Shown here piece after piece: positions 10,685 to 22,734 of a DNA stretch of 64,000 bases. Each line of letters starts with the position of its first letter. Position 1 is the stretch's first letter. Under the pieces are notes generated by a model. That model saw only the letters and a program-made list of their open reading frames with translations. It ran no database searches and was not told where the DNA came from. The position numbers and the translations under genes are program-made. Source of the stretch: Taenia hydatigena (Eukaryota > Platyhelminthes > Cestoda > Cyclophyllidea > Taeniidae). The stretch is taken from the NCBI GenBank assembly GCA_036345935.2, contig JADWOT020000001.1, positions 35,342,876 through 35,406,875 of the forward strand, given 5' to 3'.

Positions 10685-12734
10685 CACTGAAATATATACA
10701 AAATGGGGACGAAACAGTAGAACGAAGATGGGTAGGAAACATCACACCTCTTGCTTTTGCGTTTGCTGGTGGTGATGTTGGCGCCGTCGCTGGTGCTCTC
10801 AAATGGTTAAGAGAAGTAGTTCACAGGCATTCAGCGGATTGACCTGCGGTCTTGATGGCAAACGTTCCAAATTCAGCTTCAATCGAACAGAGGACAGATA
10901 AAAGGCAGGAGGAGGAGGCAGTAGTGGGCAAGAGAAAGAAAACAGTTGGATGAGAAGTCATTTTAATAAAAGCCATTGATTACGCAGAACGCTTTGTAGT
11001 TCCTCAAATGCAGCATCACCCTCCCCTTAAAAGTCATGGTGAAGGAACCAACTTCAACAGCTCCGAGATCTCCGCTTAATCCACATTGTTCACTCTGCCA
11101 CCTCCGCCTTGGCTCTAAATCGACTTTCCTACCCTCACCAACAATATCACCCTCCACCACAGTAGAAACTCTCGCATTCCAACTCCTCCAACCAGCCCAA
11201 TTCAGCGTCATGCGTGCGCATGCACGACCCATTGGAGAAGTGAACTGCTGAATGCAAAAATATCGGAAGAAATCGAGAATCCTACCACCGTCTTGAAGGG
11301 AAAGGTCACATTCTTGCTAGTTTTTGCCCCATTAAACCCCCCATCAACCAGCAGTTGACTCATTCAGCAAATCCTCTCCAACCTCGTATTTGACACGCCT
11401 GACTTATTGCCGAAGAAGACCGCCCCACAACCACCTCACTACTCCCAGCAGCATCCCGAGCGCACGCGTTTCTGCTCCATTCATCAACTAATCCACCTTA
11501 CATTCCGCATCCATCTACCCAACCCCACCACAACTCACATCCATCTCGGTTAAAGGGTTCGTGATTAAGACTGCAATCGCCCACTCGAATACAAATTCCC
11601 AGATCCGAGTTTAGACTAAATTAACTTGTGGATTGTCGCCAAGTCCAATGTCTTCTAGAATTGTCGGGTCAAACGACAGCCTAATCGAAAGCGTGGATCT
11701 GAAATGTTGAAGTAGTAAGAAAAAGAGGACATCTACGCGAAGAGTCGACGCAGTAGGCCTATTCTACACTAATGCGGTTGATGACGACACAGAAGGAGTC
11801 TCACCCTCGGTCTCATCGGCGGTCGGCAAAGCGCAGTAGACCAAAGACATTGGACAAGGGAGAAAAAACTTTCCACTTCACTCGCACAATTAGAGGACAA
11901 GATAATGTGAGACGGCAGTATCTCACAGAGTTTGGTCACAAGGGCCGATGATTTGCGTTAAAATAACCATCAGAAAACCTATTTGACCAAACAACCGCAT
12001 TCTTACACAGGGTGAGTCCAAAACACCATCTACTTATAATCACATAAGTAGAAAGGTGCAGTTGATAAATTACACCAGACGCAAACCATCTCGTAAGTCC
12101 ACGGCGAGGTTAATGACGGTGAAATCAAACTCATCGAGGAATTTCGACATCACAGAGATCTGCGCCGAGAGCAGCTAAAGTGCGCGCAAAGTTTGTTTCC
12201 CGTGAAAGGTAGACGCAGCCGAGACTTCAGCACATTTCCACTGAATACCACAATGTGCGTAACTGCCACCCACTAACATTGGGTCCGAGTAGTCATGCGC
12301 AGACCCAAGATCGTGCAAGTAAACGACATTCAAGGCGCCAATGACTGTGAAATGTCCAGTAGTTCGAGTTGGTGTGTATATGAACATGCTACTTAGTAGA
12401 TGATGTTCGAAAGTGGACAAGTGATGCGCCTCTCAGTCACCTGCGTGTGGACGTTTGAGCCAACGCTGCTAATGCGTTTAACGTTGCACTGTGGAAGCAT
12501 GCATCGTCATCCAGTAGAACCAGTCAGAGGAATGCATTTACTTTGCACTCCTGTCAATGACTACGTGGATGATGCACAACTAGCCTTCTGTACAAGTAGC
12601 ATTAGAGATCCACGTGGTTCCAGCAAAACACACAAGAAAGGCATTCTTTGCAGAATGGTTGTGAACATACGGTAAATGCTCGGAGTTGAGGGCAATGCAG
12701 CACTGACAGTCGCCATTCCTCCACAGGTTTTAGA

Positions 12735-15700
12735 TAAACTCTACAGTATTCAATGGCGGCGTGGTGTCTCTACCCCACTCCTCAATATGCAACACATCCT
12801 GCATATGCAAAAGGGAGGAAGGAAGGAGGGTGCCTTTACTGCTTTTAACAGTGGCAATGGTTTAGCTTTATCAATGGTAGCAGCAATAATAATAACCAAA
12901 GTATTCGCATTACTATAAGGAGCAGCAGCAGCGGCGTTGGCGGCAGAAGGGAGAGGGAAAGGAAGGGCAGGGCAGGGAAGGGGAACAAGTTCACGTGTGG
13001 TTTACCGCACAGACGGAAGAGTGCTTCCAACCACCTCATCCAAACATCCTATTTCCTCGACGACATCGGGCAGAGTATGGGTTGGTGGGTGAGTCGGTAA
13101 GCAGCGCCTCAAGACTGCCCGTTGAAGCCATAGATCGTTGAAGGAGGATCGATCGCTGGCACTACCGCCACCACCACCCCCACCACCAATGACACCGCCT
13201 GCCGATACGGGAGGAAAATTAGTTCCAGCATTCGCCTCAATGTGTCCACGAGGCCACTCCGTGACACATTCATGCTGCTTGGTTCGCTACAAGTGCAAAA
13301 GACGCCATTTCCATCACTTCAAACACATCACTACTTTCCCATCCTCTTCCACTCTCTCATCCGCCTAACACCCAAAAGGCAGGCTCATTCCAACCAATCC
13401 TACGTCCCCACCACTACCCTTTGTAAGTCCGCAAAAACGAACACAAAATATTATTTCATGACTGACATTCCCATCCTACTACCTTCGCACAGTTCTAACC
13501 ACTTTTTCTACAAGAAATCTAATTTAGAAAATCGAGGCTAAAGCACTACTTAAGCACTGGCTGTAATCAGAGCCACCTTAGTCACACACTCGGGTGGAGC
13601 CAAATCAGACACTACTTCACATTTCTGCTAGATGACTTGTTTCCTTCACTGCTATAGCCACAACTTCCTCGAATGTACCAGACCACTCGCTGAAACAGTC
13701 TTCATCAGCGACTATGAAATATGCACATTTCAAATCATCGTCCCTTACTACTGCGCTGTGAACAGGACCTAATCGCCACACTTCCTTTTCCAACGACTTT
13801 TAAAGTGAAGACGACAGTCTCTCAAAAGTATTTACCGATCCGCCCTTTCTAATGGCAAGTCAGGCTTTCGCATCAGTGAGGAACCGGCGTTCTCTCCCTG
13901 ATTACAATTGGTAGGATTAACATTTACACCCTTAAATGCATTCAAGCCTTTTTCACCGATTAGTTCAACCGCAAATACTGACTACTGCTAGTGCTTTAAG
14001 GCTGCAAAATACATTTTTGCCTTTTCCTCCAACACTTTCTACCTTTTCAGGATACAAGGAACCTGACAACTTCAAAAACAACACCTTACCAGCCGTGTTT
14101 TCTCGCAAGACAAACCCGTATTTTGAATAAACATTGATAGAACCCGCTACAAGCACATCATCTTTGGTTTAGTTTTGGTTACCCGCATAGGTCACGATAG
14201 TGCTTGCACTTCAATGAGCAAGTTAACTGCATAGAGACTTTGCATAAATCCAAGAAAGGCACGAACCTTGATGTGGGTGATTCACTTGTACACTTAGACA
14301 AAACACATTATCCACAGTGAGTCTGTAATAACTTGAAGCTCTTGTGTCGCCACGTGTCGCAGAAAGGCGAGAAGCCATTGATAACAGCTAAAAAAATGTA
14401 AAGGACTTACGAAGCTGTTGTTGCGATAGGGATTGTTAGATGAATGAACCAATGCCCTCGCCGGTGATGTTCACGCATAAACAGTAACAGCAGTGGCACC
14501 AGCGGTATTGGCGGAAGCAGAACACAGCGGAGGAGGTTGAGTCGGTACAACCACATCCACCAATCGTCGATGTGCAGTAGGGTACCCACCATCTCCCCAT
14601 CCTCCAGATATTCCGCTAGCATTGCACCTGAAACATTGAGAATCAGCCGTAAGATGGCAATGCTTCCCTTTTCTCCTCCTACGAGCGAAACACACACAAA
14701 GGACCACCACAAATCCATTCAAGCGGCATGCCACAGCGTACAAGCCACCCTCACCCTAACCCCAACCCCGGTAGTAATTAGTCCGAGTGAAGTTGGAAAC
14801 CGCCTCAGCTTTCTACCTTGGATGCTCCCCACTCCCTCCTTTTCAACTCCTTTTCCATCCATTCTCACTCCTCAGACTAAGTCGCAGTAGTAATGGGAGT
14901 AGCACGACACCCGTCCCCCGCCTCCCACCCAATAGTTCGCGCCCAGCACACCCAACAGTGGAGACCTACTCACTTACTTACCTCCTCTGAGATGATGCAC
15001 CACTACTCATCAACTATACAGTCAGCAACAAATTAACCTCCATTCTCCCACAGCAATAACATTTCCATACCTCCGGAAGCAAAATATGCCGCAGATGCCA
15101 CCACTAAGCTCCGACTCACAGCGCTTCCATTCGTTGTCGTCGTCGTAAGAGAACGTCCCCTTCACTCTTTCACACACCCAGCCATTCCCCTCCTTCTCCG
15201 CCACCCAACCACCCATGCTCGCGAAGACAAAGAGACGGAGACATAATAGCAGTAGTAGACCCTGTCGCCCATGCCGACAGCCGCATCGCACAACCCAGAC
15301 GGAGACGCCACGGCCATCGCCACCGCGAATCACTCCAACGTCTTGCATTGCCTACCATTCCACACACTCATCACATATTACTTCACCACCACAACCATCA
15401 CAGTAAGTTTGTAGCATCTAAAATGAAAAAAACCAAACAATGGAAAGACCCATGTGTGAGGCTCCAATGCGCTGCAAAGCTAACATCCACAAACATAACT
15501 ACTGGTAGAAAAAGAAGAAACAGACAACTCAACAAGCATACACTTAAGACTGCTACAAAGTACAGTCTGTGTGGTGATGCCAAAGCTTCCCACCCATGCC
15601 GTCAAAGCTGAGCAATCTACCATTAAGCCATCACCGAGGCCCTCTACACAACATGTATCACAGCAAGGATCACATCAATACAACAAGCAACCCTGGTCCT

Positions 15701-18284
15701 GCCCACACTCCTCCGCCATCCATATGTGCTCCAACAACACGCATATCACAGTAATGAAAATAGCGCAGATAAACAGGTAAAGGAGAACAGCACTCTCCCA
15801 CCCAACATATGAACGCACGTTGATTCCACCGCTGCACACAAAAAGGGACGGCAACAACTCATTCAGCACAATCCAATCTTACCAGAGAAATATGTGAAGT
15901 GATAACAAAGGCGAGGTTCCCACTCATTGCTGCTGCAGTTTCTTCTTCTTCAGTGTATTCTAGCACGAAAACGAGCCAAAACATGCATAATAAGATTTAT
16001 AAATAATGGTGAACACTTACTAGCAAAAAAATAATAATGATTAATTGCCACGCCCTTGGCAACGCTAGCACCCCTCCCAACAAAATCTATCGTCATTAGA
16101 AAGCAAACAAATTACAACTCGCCGAAACAATCTTAACTTATCGCTCGAGGTGTCATACAGCGAAAAGTGCACGTGAGGAGGCATCGTAGTTGGAAAACAA
16201 AACGACCTAACAGCCACTTTGTGAGACTTTTGCGTTTACTGTACCAAAATTACAAGTCCCTTCATCAAATTGGACCTCAGTCATCAGAACTCATTCTTAC
16301 TAAAATAACAAACCGCTTAAAAACAGCCAAAGCAATCGTACTTAATCCAAAGAAGTGTTTTGTAGTAACAAAATCAACGCGATTAGGCAGTGCAAATGGA
16401 AAACAAAAAGTTGTGACAGCAACTGCAGCTATTTCTGAAACGGTTTGTCTAACAAATACTGACAAATGAAGCAAAAGCATATATCTATAGGCACTCATAA
16501 AGTGGGTGCTTAATCGCAAGAAACCACCAAGCAAGTAATTGCCAAGCACTTCGTAAGATTTTAACACCTCTCCACAAAATCACGCCCCATTGCTCAAATT
16601 CAAACGTCAGTAAAAAACAAACAACCTCATGAACCGCAAAAACAGTCTAAATTTATATTTATACAGCGAAACATGCACGTCAGGGGACCTTGCAGTTGAA
16701 AAGTAGCCGTCAACATTCACATTAAGAGGCCTTTGCATCTACTCTAACAAGTATTTGTATAAAGGGAACAAATCGGCATTTAAAGTACCTCAGACCAACT
16801 AGCTAACTAAAAGTAATAAAAAGTTACTTACTGCTTACTGGGTTTCCAACTTTTGGCAGCGCATGAAGCCCCATTAATCAAGAAAAACTATCCCCGAAAA
16901 CACATGCAAACTACGCAAGCCGCGCAAAAACCTCGCCAATCAGTTCAAAGTTCGCCTGATGAAACAAACGAGCTTTATATTTTTGTGTTTTTGATGCGAC
17001 CATAATTACTACAAATACTAGCAGTTTCGACTGCCGCGTATAATTTGGGTAGCAAACATACTAATGACAATTTACAAAGCGCACAAAATGGGAACAACGT
17101 TAATATTTACATATTATTAATATAGATGCATAATATTGATATTGTAATTGTAGCGTCCCGAGGCTCCCTTAAGGCAAAAGAAGGCAAATTGACAGGGTAG
17201 AATACATATATTCACCGGACAGAGGGAAATAGACTGCTGGCATGACCCGGAGGCCAGCCCACGCAGCTAGGGCAGTACGGACACCTCTGTGACCTTGACA
17301 GAAACCAGCAGTTCTAACAAACAAAGTACTACAGTAAGGTTTGCCAACAAATCGTAAAAGCAGTTTAAACAACAGCGAGCAATGTCATTTTGTCAACTAG
17401 TTGTACAATTCATGCCGCTTTAAACACGTGTTTTCTAACAAAGTTCATATTCAAAATCAATAGACGAGTTGCTCAATTGGCGCAATGGACTGACCCTACC
17501 CACATTGATTTGCAGGTGTCGATCACCTTCACGGAAGATGAGCACTTGCACGAAATCCCGCCTAACATCTTGTTGGTTGGTGGGGTGTAAGCTACGTTTT
17601 CAGATGGCAATTTTCGGTTACGATGCCTGCACATCCCACTACACGTAGACGCAGTGGCATGGTAGCTAACTTCGTAATTACTTCCTGATTTGATCCTCAA
17701 CTACATTGACAGTTGTTGCATTTAGTAAAGCGCTACCCGACCTTCTACCTTGTGTGGTAGCTGTCATGGCATGACTTGTAATTTTCTGAACTTACCTGAC
17801 CTGCCAGTAACCCGAATGCAATTGTGAAAACGAGTTCGAATCCGCTAAGATAGTTGATCATGATAGGGGTGGGAGCGCTCGGCAATTTAACAGGATTTCT
17901 TTGCGTGGAATGATGTAAACTTTTTGATTCCCTCTGTCAGGAGACATGAGAAGGCTAAGATAGTATGAGGCATGTTTACTGAGTCACAGATAATGTTAGG
18001 GCTAAGAATCGCATCCTTAAACTCCCACTCTTGTGAGTTTGTCAATGCGGTCCCTCATCTCTCTCTTCCCCCTCCTCCTCCTCCTCCGCCTAATAATCCC
18101 ACTTCCAAATCAGCTCCTTATTGTGGGATCCGGAGGCTCCCTTAAAGGCAAAAGAAGGCAAAATATCAGGATAGGATGCATATATTCAACAGACAGAGGA
18201 AAATTATTTGCTGGAACGCCTTTTACCGATGACTGTATCATCTCACATTTTATTTTTGACTTCTTGTTCCTTCTCTCCTTTTAT
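12735..18284. repeat. Segmental duplication copy B, right part
   Basis: 12735-13640 matches copy D 63083-64000, 13446 onward matches copy A from base 1, and 14400-18284 matches copies A and C. The copy ends near 18284, before the membrane-protein exons seen in copies A and C. Candidate minus-strand exons are broken here by a stop near 14440 and a 2-nt deletion near 15955. A signal-peptide-like start at 18043 (ATG, then a Leu-rich stretch) opens a frame shared with copy A, where the ATG is TTG, but nothing complete follows. Confidence 0.85.
17150..17335. repeat. Two nested fragments inserted inside copy B
   Basis: 17150-17240 resembles 18125-18205 of the same copy (shared GGCTCCCTTAA and CATATATTCA blocks). 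17242-17335 is the reverse complement of 6847-6940. Neither block occurs at this point in copies A or C, so a mosaic of earlier rearranged sequence was inserted. Confidence 0.6.
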
Positions 18285-19216
18285 TGAATGTGATTTGACT
18301 ATTCGTGAACTTGCGTGTTACAATGCTCTGTTGACATTATCTGCTGCAGAACGCATTATGCACCACTTCACAGACTGCATCTTTCTTTCCAAGTATTTCT
18401 TTTCTTATTCGCATTTGTGTGTGGCACGTTTGGCATTTATGCGTTTGCTTCTGCACTTGTACTTGTTGCCCTTTTTAGATCCTACGAATGTAGTGTGGTG
18501 GTGAAGCAGACCTCGAAGAATCTGTGGATTGGTGGACGGTGCAATATTGCCGAGTCAGCCGCGGAGGACTGTCATTCGTCCTGTAATGTGAACCTCGACA
18601 GGTACGATAGCGGTATGTTTGACGACGGCGTGGCGGTGTGGTGAGTGTCACTTTCGTGTCACAGGCATAAGGTGACGGCGTGAGCGCATGCTGAGCAGCC
18701 GAGACGAATGTGAGAATGGAGTTGAACCGTTTTCCATCATACTGTTTGCTTACTTTTCATTGTAAACAAATGCAGTGTTATGCTGTTGTTATGCTAATTG
18801 CCACAGTGCTGATGTGTGAAACGTGAAACGTAAATGTTGGTAGTGGCATGTGCCTTTTTGTGCATTGGGGTGTGCTGAGGTTAGGTTATGTTAGTGAATG
18901 CGATTTACGGAAGGGAATGGGACAAGCTATGGTTGTTCAAGAAGAGCACTTATTCACATTCATTCGTTATGCTGTGCAGTTGTGAGAGAGCTTGATACGA
19001 GCTGTTGTGGTGGTGTGTTGGGTGGTGGGTTATTTGGTTGGGGAAGGACTGAGGCTAATGATGTCTGAGCTGCCAAAGAATGAGGAGAACGCACGAAGCA
19101 CGTGGTGGCTTAACTTGGTACTAAAGACGTTGTGGGCTGAAAGTGCGGAAGGAATGGATTTATTGCGTGAAGCATAATACGATTGACGTGGAGGTATTAG
19201 TGAGCAGCGCTAGGTG
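18285..19216. other. Stretch without a supported gene
   Basis: The frames 18315-18644 and 18208-18504 (+) overlap each other and show no known motif. Only a G/T-rich composition change from about 18600 onward stands out. Confidence 0.35.
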
Positions 19217-20650
19217 TTGAGTTTGTCCTCGAAATTGGCACTTTGCACACGAGACTTGTGAGTACAGTCTTCGTGTTTTGAGGTAGTAAGGCGATCATGG
19301 ATGGTGGGTGGTGATGATGCAAATGAGCAACCTTGTTGGGGAACAATTGCTCCACTGTCGTCACTGTCTACGACGCTGGCTATGGGAGGCTTATCAACGT
19401 CATGGCAGTTTGATGAGGCTGTCATCGGTCGCATGCATCGTTGTCGACGGTAGCAATGGTGAAGGGTATTGGTGTGACTTAGTATTGGGATGTGATATGG
19501 CTGCGGAAGGAACTGAGAATGGTCAATTACTGCAATCCCTACTTGCTCCCATGGATTTATATGTGTATGCAGTTTATCTCATGAGCAAATGGTGCGTTTG
19601 TTTGTGAAAAAGTGTTGCAGTGAGAGCGATTAATGTGTAGAAGAGACAATGCTTAATGACTTCATGACCACTTGCTTGTGTTTGTTTTTGATCGTGTCAT
19701 GTGAGGATTTGTTTGTGAGTATGTGTTGTTGAAGGGCGATGTGGTAGTTGACGGTGCTGAGTGAGTGTACTGTCGCCACGTAGGGCAAGGGGGTTGGGCT
19801 TGCCGTCGCGAGCTTGCGATGCGCCAGTAGGTTGGAGACTAGTGGTTATGTGGAGGCTTAATTGCTGTGTGGGTGTGATGGTCTTGGAAGTCCAACGTCA
19901 TTGACAGGAGTCAGACTTTGTTTTTGCTTTTAGNTTGAGTTTGTCCTCGAAATTGGCACTTTGCACACGAGACTTGTGAGTACAGTCTTCGTGTGTTGAG
20001 GTAGTAAGGCGATCATGGATGGTGGGTGGTGATGATGCAAATGAGCAACCTTGTTGGGGAACAATTGCTCCACTGTCGTCACTGTCCACGACGCTGGCTA
20101 TGGGAGGCTTATCAACGTCATGGCAGTTTGATGAGGCTGTCATCGGTCGCATGCATCGTTGTCGACGGTGGCAATGGTGAAGGGTATTGGTGTGACTTAG
20201 TATTGGGATGTAATATGGCTGCAGAAGGAACTGAGAATGGTCATTTGCCGCAATTCATACTTGCTGCCATGGATTTACATGTATATGCAGTTTATCTCAT
20301 GAGTAAATGATGCACTTGTTTGTGGAAAAGTGTTGCAGTGAGAGCGATTAATGTGTAGAAGAGACAATGCTTAATGACTTCATGACCACTTGCTTGTGTT
20401 TGTTTTTGATCGTGTCATGTGGGGATTTGTTTGTGAGTATGTGTTGTTGAAGGGCGATGTGGTAGTTGACGGTGCTGAGTGAGTGTACTGTCGCCACGTA
20501 AGGCAAGGGGGTTGGGCTTGCCGTCGCGAGCTTGCGATGCGCCAGTAGGTTGGAGACTAGTGATTATGTGGAGGCTTAATTGCTGTGTGGGTGTGATGGT
20601 CTTGGAAGTCCAACGTCATTGACAGGAGGTAGATTTGTTTTTGCTTTTAG
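19217..20650 (+). repeat. 717-bp tandem duplication with an N at the junction
   Basis: Copy 1 is 19217-19933 and copy 2 is 19935-20650. Both start TTGAGTTTGTCCTCG and end TTTTTGCTTTTAG. They differ at only a few percent of positions (for example GTCTACGACG against GTCCACGACG). The one ambiguous base in the window, N at 19934, sits exactly between them. This is what a scaffold join leaves when overlapping contig ends or two haplotypes are not collapsed. A true tandem duplication is possible but less likely. Confidence 0.9.
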
Positions 20651-22734
20651 GTCAGTGCATGGTCTAGCAGCCGTGAAGAGGTGGGAAGGTGAGCACATTT
20701 GGGCCATGTCCTACGGAATGCGATTTCATTATGAGGAATGAGGAATGAGGAGGTGGAGAAGGATGCGATTGCAGACGCAGCACAATGATTAGAGGCAGCA
20801 CTGAGAAGGACGGCGTGGGAAAGAGGAGACGAGGAGAGTGTAATGCGTTGGTGGTTTGTTTGCATGCTTACTGGTCAGATGCCCCACGGTTGTGCCTTCG
20901 TCGAGTCGTTGGAATGTGGAATGGACATGTATTTTGGCCATGTATGGTGTCATTGTGCTGCCTGGGGGTTGGAGGTAATGCGAGCGAATCGGTATTTGAA
21001 GCTAGAAGATCGTCTTGCGTGCAGTCGGTTGCGGCTGTTAGGAGGTTGTTTAGTTGGATAGTCAGCCACTCAACAGGTTAAACGATGGCTACTAATGAAG
21101 ACGCGACTTTGCTTCTCACTGCGTAGTTGGTCAGCTGGCTGGTGAGTTGAATGATGGGAGCACAAGAAATGCATTGGACAGTGGAATTGGGTGTGTGAGG
21201 AGCAACAAATGAGTCAGTGTGTTGTCGAGTGGGTGACTAGCCTATTGCCATGGTCAAGTGTGGCAGTTGGTGAGTCAGGAACGTATCGAGATGATGGCAC
21301 TGCTGATGTGCTAGTGAACGAGGAAGATACGGAGGATGCAGTATTAACGCACTGCGAGCAGAAGTGGGCAAGTTGGAATGGCAAATGTGACGTGCTCTCA
21401 CCAAAGCTGACAAAAACGACTGTTCGAAGTCCGTATTTAGACCTTACTGGGGGTGGTGGGCCTGGAGCTGGAGATTCGACCTCTACGAGACCTGAATTTG
21501 AGGATGGGGAATTTGCTGGCCATCACGCGTGTCCATAGCTAGTTGTGGAAATCCTTAGTTAAAAGAAGCGTCATTTTATGAATGACGTGGCTAAACACAG
21601 TTTGATGCGGGTGGAGTCTCACTTTCATTCCTCCTTGCCGAGTTGCTCTCTCTTCGGAGCTGTCGAGACAGGTCTACCATGGTGTGAATCCTGTATTTGC
21701 ATGCAGTGCCTAGAGACTCTGGGTAGATATGACGGCTTGTTTAATACTCACCTCAAACATTACTATGATTACATGCATGCACATTATCAGTTGTCCTCGT
21801 TCGCGGCCGCTGTAATCCTCATAATTTTACCGTCGTAAATTGTCACCAATCTGGACGCCTTATTGCCTCATTTTATGCCATCTTACAAAATTTCTAAATT
21901 TCTTTTACGCCTTGCATCTAGCGCATCATGCTTTGGTCGATATTACCAAAAAATAAATATTGCATACGTTTTGTTATAACACACTACGTTTCTGCATACT
22001 TTGATGTAAAGGACGTCTAATCCAGCTATCAACACACTTTAAACAGCGTTTTCGCCTGCTTTTGTTCAATGTCGTCACCTGGTAATTGCACAACCTGTTT
22101 ATTTCCTCACAGTGTTTTGTGACTGTTGTGCTTTTTTACGGTTTCCTTACCGCACCAAACAGTAATGCATAACTTGCATGAGGTTGGGTGTAATTTGTTT
22201 GCATACTAAAACAGTATTTCCAAAGTATGTTGTTTGTCAGTTTTTGCGTGTTTTGACCTTTTTACGCCCCGCATGGTTTCGCAGGTTCGGATATTTTTTG
22301 TGCTAAAGATTTTTTAAATGCTGTATTCCCACAATGTCACTTTGGCATTACCGAATAAGAGGTTTTGCCCACTGCACGCCATCCATGCTTGAAAGTAGCA
22401 CCACCTTATGTTGAGACAGTCCCTCCTGGTGGGAGTTATTTTGTAGGACCTCTATTTGTTATGGGTTCTCCTGGTGTTGTGGCTCTTAGTTCCTCCTCTG
22501 GAGCAGCCTAATTGTGTGAAGTGTTCTTCGGATTAATCGTTTTCTATTATCGCCAAATGAAAATGAATGCACCCTATGCCTATGTACGCATGCACCCAAA
22601 CACGAGCGCTGCTGGCCAAGCGTACTCGCATGTTGCGGTTTTGTGATGAAATGGCTAAATTTTTCCTTCCTCCCGTCATGAATGTCTTCAGCTTATCCAC
22701 TCACAAAGGTTATAAGATGTTCCTGAGCGTTGCC
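20651..22734. other. Upstream region of the LITAF-domain gene; no gene supported
   Basis: The longest frame is 21191-21538 (+, 115 codons), acidic in its second half and without a recognised domain. The frame 21578-21838 (+) ends in a hydrophobic run but has no partner elsewhere. The AT-rich stretch 21840-22560 probably contains promoter or 5' UTR sequence of the gene that follows. No clear promoter motif was identified. Confidence 0.35.

Larger units (their letters stand above)
9753..12734. other. About 3 kb present in copy B but absent from copy D
   Basis: Copy D passes from the equivalent of 9752 to the equivalent of 12735 with only about 265 bp of unrelated sequence, while copy B holds about 3 kb here. 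The block contains the CCTT tract, an ATA-type microsatellite and short frames such as 11036-11251 (+) and 12175-12420 (-), none with recognisable domains. No terminal inverted repeats or target-site duplication were apparent at the edges. It could be an insertion in B or a deletion in D. Confidence 0.5.

Noticed and set aside
14750..14780. CACCCTAACCCCAACCCC, resembling telomeric repeats
   Set aside because: Only two or three irregular units, and the same place in copies A and C reads CCCCAACCCCAA. It is a C-rich patch within the duplication unit, not a telomere.
21191..21538. 115-codon acidic frame upstream of the LITAF-domain gene
   Set aside because: No recognisable domain, no paralogue in the window and no evidence that it is spliced or conserved.
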